The notes under the pieces were generated by a model that saw only the letters and a program-made list of their open reading frames with translations, was not told where the DNA came from and did no database searches. This document shows positions 5,872 to 6,195 of a stretch of 6,195 nt of DNA, piece after piece. Origin of the DNA: Planctomycetaceae bacterium (lineage in GTDB: Bacteria; Planctomycetota; Planctomycetia; Pirellulales; Pirellulaceae); contig DMPQ01000288.1 of assembly GCA_003455945.1 (NCBI GenBank), positions 8,144 to 14,338 on the forward strand, in the 5' to 3' direction. Numbering within the stretch: the stretch's first letter is position 1; the number at the start of each line of letters is the position of its first letter. The position numbers were made by a program, and so were the translations under genes.

Positions 5872-5906
5872 GTCGCGAGCCCGCACCGCTCGCGACCGAA
5901 TCGGTC
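5872..5906 (+). other. Overlapping hairpin and dyad upstream of pyruvate kinase
   Basis: GTCGCGAGC (5872-5880) pairs perfectly with GCTCGCGAC (5888-5896) over a 7-nt loop. The end of its 3' arm is shared with a second dyad, GACCGA (5894-5899) and TCGGTC (5901-5906) around a single A. In RNA the two structures would compete for bases 5894-5896. The block ends 47 nt before the pyruvate kinase start, so it is likely within the leader or an operator. Confidence 0.4.
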
Positions 5907-5953
5907 CGGAGGTCAGGCACGCATCGCCGCACCATCGTATCCGAGGCTCTTCC

Positions 5954-6195
5954 ATGAGTTCCCGCGTCGCGTCTCCGGTCCTTCCCGGACTGGAGCGGTC
6001 GTCCGGCCGCGCCGGCTTCTCGTCCCGTTCGGAGGACCAGGTTCCGGAGTCGCTCGCGTCACTCGGCGAGATCCGCAAGACGAAGATCGTCTGCACCCTC
6101 GGCCCCTCCTCGAATACAGAATCCGCCATCGACGCGCTGGTAGCGGCTGGCATGGACTGTGCCCGCCTCAACTTTTCGCACGGGACCCACGAGGC
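5954..6195 (+). CDS. pyk: Pyruvate kinase, N-terminal part (runs off the right edge)
   Basis: Pyruvate kinase converts phosphoenolpyruvate and ADP to pyruvate and ATP, the last step of glycolysis. The first 80 codons are present. [13 protein letters not shown] (41-53) is the hallmark start of the barrel domain, and ARLNFSHG (70-77) carries the conserved Arg71, Asn73, Ser75 and His76 used for nucleotide and potassium binding. In typical bacterial enzymes the RKTKIV motif begins within the first few residues; here about 40 residues precede it, rich in Ser, Arg, Gly and Pro, without signal-peptide character. The only reasonable start is the ATG at 5954: I see no in-frame ATG or GTG between it and the core motif. 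No Shine-Dalgarno is evident. The ATG overlaps the TGA of a doubtful upstream ORF (ATGA). Confidence 0.93.
   Translation, partial: MSSRVASPVLPGLERSSGRAGFSSRSEDQVPESLASLGEIRKTKIVCTLGPSSNTESAIDALVAAGMDCARLNFSHGTHE

Larger units (their letters stand above)
5713..5944. repeat. Pair of 16-nt near-identical direct repeats in the spacer
   Basis: GCACCATCGTAGCCGA (5713-5728) and GCACCATCGTATCCGA (5929-5944) differ at one position. One copy lies in the TPR promoter area and the other ends 9 nt before the pyruvate kinase ATG. Both are in the same orientation, 216 bp apart. They could be binding sites of one regulator or a chance pair; no function can be assigned. Only the two 16-nt copies are the feature, not the DNA between them. 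Confidence 0.4.
5620..5953. other. Divergent intergenic region between the TPR gene and pyruvate kinase
   Basis: This 334-bp spacer contains the TPR ribosome-binding site, a weak TPR promoter candidate, a 16-nt imperfect direct repeat (5713-5728 and 5929-5944), a strong 9-bp stem-loop (5872-5896) overlapped by a second dyad (5894-5906), and a doubtful 69-codon ORF (5748-5957). I found no convincing promoter for pyruvate kinase; the best -10-like string on the plus strand, TACGGT at 5818-5823, lacks a partner at proper spacing. Confidence 0.5.

Noticed and set aside
5620..6171. A possible N-terminal extension of the TPR gene upstream to 6171.
   Set aside because: The extension would be antisense to pyruvate kinase and Arg/Ser-rich. 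The ATG at 5619 has a strong ribosome-binding site and starts a clean signal peptide.
1..6195. A defence system, biosynthetic cluster or mobile element linking these genes.
   Set aside because: The recognisable genes are purine synthesis, an aminotransferase, a membrane protease, a TPR protein and pyruvate kinase, on alternating strands with separate promoters. There is no transposase, integrase, CRISPR repeat, toxin pair or nuclease.

Overview
This window looks like an ordinary chromosomal stretch from a GC-rich bacterium, most likely a member of the Planctomycetota. That assignment is an inference. It rests on the small Arg-rich protein at 3732-3917, which resembles a short protein family I associate with planctomycetes (DUF6800, recalled from memory), on the secreted TPR protein at 4825-5619, whose type I also associate with that phylum, and on the sparse gene arrangement with upstream spacers of several hundred bases. 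I see no rRNA, tRNA, CRISPR array, insertion sequence, integrase or phage gene.

Layout, left to right. At 1-137 (minus) is the N-terminus of a membrane protein that runs off the window. At 338-1921 (minus) is a complete purF-type amidophosphoribosyltransferase, the first committed step of purine synthesis, with a good sigma70-like promoter at 2084-2112. A 526-bp divergent spacer (1922-2447) separates it from a class I/II PLP aminotransferase at 2448-3554 (plus). Two further plus-strand genes follow: the small basic DUF6800-like protein (3732-3917) and a CPBP-family intramembrane metalloprotease (4178-4813). The protease gene converges, with only 11 bp between stop codons, on a signal-peptide TPR protein gene at 4825-5619 (minus). 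A second divergent spacer (5620-5953) leads to the 5' part of a pyruvate kinase gene (5954 to the window end, plus).

The genes do not form one operon or one obvious system. They are mostly separately transcribed housekeeping or conserved genes: purine synthesis, amino-acid metabolism, glycolysis, a membrane protease and an exported TPR protein. The strands switch repeatedly, giving two divergent promoter regions and one tight convergent junction.

I found no convincing new multi-gene system. The points most worth a second look are small-scale: an unusually long N-terminal extension on pyruvate kinase preceded by hairpins and an ATGA-overlapping short ORF; an 11-bp stem-loop between the purF and aminotransferase promoters; the uncharacterised small basic protein; a PRPP-loop variant in PurF; and strong over-representation of the hexamer CGATCG across the window.
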